From contig CAYSPT010000003.1 of assembly GCA_964432985.1 (NCBI GenBank), positions 62,001 to 126,000 on the forward strand: DNA of 64,000 nt, read 5' to 3'. Both the position numbers and the translations under genes were made by a program. The DNA is from CAYSPT01 sp964432985. Its GTDB lineage: Bacteria > Muiribacteriota > CAYSPT01. Numbering within the stretch: the first letter of the stretch is position 1; every line of letters begins with the position of its first letter. The notes under the pieces were generated by a model. The model had not been told where the DNA came from. It was given only the letters and a program-made list of their open reading frames with translations, and did not search any database. Below, one piece after another: positions 61,977 to 64,000 of this stretch.

Positions 61977-63035
61977 ATGGCAGGCACTGATAACAATAAT
62001 AACAATGTGCGGGAAATTTTAAAGAAACTACCAAAGGTGGACCTTCACGTGCACCTTGACGGTTCCCTGCGGGTGCAGACCATATGGGACCTGGCCCAGC
62101 GGGTGAACCATCCGCTGCCGGCATCATCTCCCGAGGAACTGGCCTCGAAAGTCCAGGTGTCTCCCGATTGTCAGAGCCTGTTGGATTTTTTGGGTACTTT
62201 CGAAGTCTTTTACCCACTGCTCATGGACTGGTACGCCATGAACCGCCTGGCCTACGAGTTTTGCGAAGATATGGCCCAGGAGAACGCCCGTTATGTGGAA
62301 GTACGGTTCGCCCCGGTGCTGCAGGTGGCGGAAGGATATGCCATGCGGGATGTGGTGGTGAGTGTTCTTGAAGGACTGGAAAAAGGGTGCCGTGATTTCG
62401 GTGTGGATATACAGATCATTCTGTGCTGCTACCGCACCGAGTCTCCCGAAAGTTCCATCGAAACCGTGAAGCTGGCCAAAGAGTTTCTCGGTAAAGGTGT
62501 GGTGGCAATCGATCTGGCCGGCAACGAAGCCGTGGCTGCCGCCCCTCACGGTAAAGCATTTGAACTGGCCATGAGTGAAGGGATTCCCATAACCATCCAC
62601 GCCGGAGAGGCCGGCACTTCGGAGAACATCAAGGAAGCCCTGAAAAACCTGGGTGCGGCCAGGATCGGGCACGGTGTTCATTTGAAGGATGACCCCGAGC
62701 TCATGAAAGAAATCATCGAGCGGCAGATACCGCTTGAGATGTGCCTGACGTCCAATGTTCAGACCCAGGTGGTGGACGGTTTCTCGTCTCACCCTTTCCC
62801 CGACTATTACCGCCAGGGCGTGTACGTGACGCTGAATTCCGACGATCCGGGAGTTTCCAATACCACCCTGTCGCGGGAACTCTGGCTGGCGCACAAGCAC
62901 TACGGTTTGAACGTGGAGCAAATCGCGGGCATCGTCCTCAAGGGCCTCGAGGCCGCGTTCGTACCGGAAGAAAAGAAGCAGCAACTGGTCAAATCGTATA
63001 CCGGTGAGTTTAAAACTCTTGGAATCGATGTGTAG
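61977..63035 (+). CDS. add: Adenosine deaminase
   Basis: 352 residues from the ATG at 61977, preceded by AAAGGAGC. The zinc ligands and catalytic residues are visible: VDLHVHLDGSL (HxH), HAGEAG (catalytic Glu region), GHGVHL, and LNSDDPGVS (DD). It converts adenosine (or deoxyadenosine) to inosine in purine salvage. The start gives an N-terminal Asn run (DNNNNN). The paralogous adenine deaminase of the same superfamily is shorter at the N terminus; substrate preference is by best pattern match only. Confidence 0.93.
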   Translation: MAGTDNNNNNVREILKKLPKVDLHVHLDGSLRVQTIWDLAQRVNHPLPASSPEELASKVQVSPDCQSLLDFLGTFEVFYPLLMDWYAMNRLAYEFCEDMAQENARYVEVRFAPVLQVAEGYAMRDVVVSVLEGLEKGCRDFGVDIQIILCCYRTESPESSIETVKLAKEFLGKGVVAIDLAGNEAVAAAPHGKAFELAMSEGIPITIHAGEAGTSENIKEALKNLGAARIGHGVHLKDDPELMKEIIERQIPLEMCLTSNVQTQVVDGFSSHPFPDYYRQGVYVTLNSDDPGVSNTTLSRELWLAHKHYGLNVEQIAGIVLKGLEAAFVPEEKKQQLVKSYTGEFKTLGIDV

Positions 63036-63129
63036 ATAATACGTCCCACCCACCCTCTGGATGGTAAGTGTGGAAAGGATGTAGAAATGACAGAAATAAA
63101 TAAAGAACCAGGTAGAAAGGTGATACAAC

Positions 63130-63993
63130 ATGCGTGACGAAGCGAAAATCGGTGTTATCGGCGGCAGCGGCGTCTATGAGATGGAAAAATTGCAGAATCC
63201 GAAGTTTTTCAAGATGTCCACTCCTTTCGGGGAACCTTCTGACGACATCCTGGTGGGTACCATTGGTGATCGGCAAGTAGCCTTCGTGCCCCGTCACGGG
63301 CGCGGTCACCGGTTCTTTCCAGCCGAGGTCAATTACCGGGCCAATATCTATGCTCTGAAAGAGCTGGGTGTCGAGCATCTCCTGGCTTTCAGCGCGGTGG
63401 GGAGCATGAAAGAGGAGCTGCGTCCGCGGGATTTTGTCCTTCCCGACCAGCTTTTTGACCGCACCAAGGACCGGCCGTCCACCTTTTATGGAAACGGCAT
63501 CGTGGTCCATGTTGGATTTGCCGATCCCTACTGTCCGGACCTGTCCAAAGTGGTTCACCAGGCATGCGGCGAACTCGGTATTACCTCCCACCTGGGCGGG
63601 ACCTACGTCTGTATCAACGGGCCGCAATTTTCAACCAGGGCCGAGTCCAGGATATACCGGCAGTGGGGGGTGGACGTCATTGGCATGACCAACCTGCAGG
63701 AAGCAAAACTGGCCCGTGAAGCCGAGTTGTGCTTCACCTGTGTAGCCCTGGTGACCGACTACGACGTATGGCATGAGAGCGAAGAAGACGTATCTGTGGA
63801 AGCAGTAATCGCAAATCTCGTGGCCAACTCTGAAAACGTAAAACGGCTGGTGGAAAAAGTAATTCCGATGATTCCCCTGAAGCGCGGCTGTAAATGCGGG
63901 CAGGCGCTTCAGAACGCTATCATGACGGTACCTGATAAAATACCGCCCGAAACTAGGCGGGCGGTAGATTTATTGATAGGGAAATACTTGTAG
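63130..63993 (+). CDS. mtnP: 5'-methylthioadenosine phosphorylase-type purine nucleoside phosphorylase
   Basis: 287 residues. KIGVIGGSGVYEMEKL, PRHGRGHRFFPAEVNYRANI (phosphate site), SAVGSMKEELRPRDFVLPDQ, INGPQFSTRAES and GMTNLQEAKLAREAEL. The last motif, VTDYDVWH, keeps both Asp residues that favour 6-aminopurine (MTA or adenosine) over 6-oxopurine. It phosphorolyses MTA or adenosine to adenine. About 95 bp downstream of add, apparently in the same operon. The stop codon is at 63991-63993, just before the window end. Confidence 0.92.
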   Translation: MRDEAKIGVIGGSGVYEMEKLQNPKFFKMSTPFGEPSDDILVGTIGDRQVAFVPRHGRGHRFFPAEVNYRANIYALKELGVEHLLAFSAVGSMKEELRPRDFVLPDQLFDRTKDRPSTFYGNGIVVHVGFADPYCPDLSKVVHQACGELGITSHLGGTYVCINGPQFSTRAESRIYRQWGVDVIGMTNLQEAKLAREAELCFTCVALVTDYDVWHESEEDVSVEAVIANLVANSENVKRLVEKVIPMIPLKRGCKCGQALQNAIMTVPDKIPPETRRAVDLLIGKYL

Positions 63994-64000
63994 AACGAAG

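Noticed and set aside
63036..63129. Tiny open frame of 16 codons between add and mtnP
   Set aside because: Too short and without conserved sequence; likely leader of mtnP.
62124..63131. Long minus-strand open frame opposite add
   Set aside because: Antisense to the adenosine deaminase gene with intact active-site motifs; no independent support.

Overview
The window is a 64 kb piece of a bacterial chromosome around the replication origin. It comes from a draft or metagenome assembly, because a block of 100 Ns at 26325-26424 joins two contigs. Gene content points to a Gram-negative-type, deep-branching uncultured lineage rather than a proteobacterium or firmicute. YidC has a large periplasmic domain and an AMIN-type amidase is present. 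SecA carries an eight-cysteine insert plus a SEC-C tail. The SRP RNA is the large form with an Alu-like part, HPF is the long form, a DUF370 gene sits between recF and gyrB, and an AURKAIP1/COX24-like mini-protein lies next to rsmG. I cannot name the phylum from the sequence alone.

Layout. 1-9300 is accessory DNA: a truncated surface protein, a DUF4143 ATPase behind a dyad-symmetric promoter, small secreted proteins, a decayed IS91-type transposase, corA, three GNAT acetyltransferases and a secreted SH3/transglycosylase-like protein. 9337-9726 holds nested inverted repeats that look like a MITE and/or structured RNA. 9727-19857 is a minus-strand block for envelope and stress functions (TPR, PDZ, secA, PTS IIA, hpf, LysM amidase, murJ, RsbW-like kinase). 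19858-30090 is the origin neighbourhood: a DnaA-box cluster, a TPR protein, rsmG - mS38-like - jag - yidC - yidD - rnpA - rpmH on the minus strand, the gap, two tandem HEAT/receiver/cyclic-nucleotide-binding proteins, and a second DnaA-box cluster. 30091-39366 is dnaA - recF - dciA - DUF370 - gyrB - gyrA - ftsB-like - Gfo/Idh/MocA oxidoreductase. dnaN is missing from its usual place.

39363-44129 carries nadC - nadB - DASS transporter on the minus strand. 44420-46073 holds a metal-dependent hydrolase and a secreted GH18-like protein. 46126-50455 is tRNA-Ser, tRNA-Arg(ACG), tadA, two more tRNA-Ser, the SRP RNA, dnaX, ybaB and recR, the same order as in Bacillus, starting from a near-consensus promoter. 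A glycosyltransferase follows.

52021-61927 is the most unusual part, apparently a DNA-uptake and processing locus. It has a HAMP membrane protein, DUF3592, a GspF/PilC-type protein and a ComEC whose metallo-beta-lactamase domain has lost its metal ligands. These are followed by a secreted protein with six ComEA-like helix-hairpin-helix modules, a separate membrane-anchored metallo-beta-lactamase with intact ligands, and two small membrane proteins that look like the two halves of a Cas4-like iron-sulfur PD-(D/E)XK protein. Adenosine deaminase and an MTA phosphorylase follow, which may couple DNA uptake to purine salvage.

Short tandem repeats recur across the window, in coding sequence mostly as units of 18, 21 or 57 bp that keep the frame, and outside as units of 17 or 23 bp. 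Local slippage duplication seems to be a habit of this genome.
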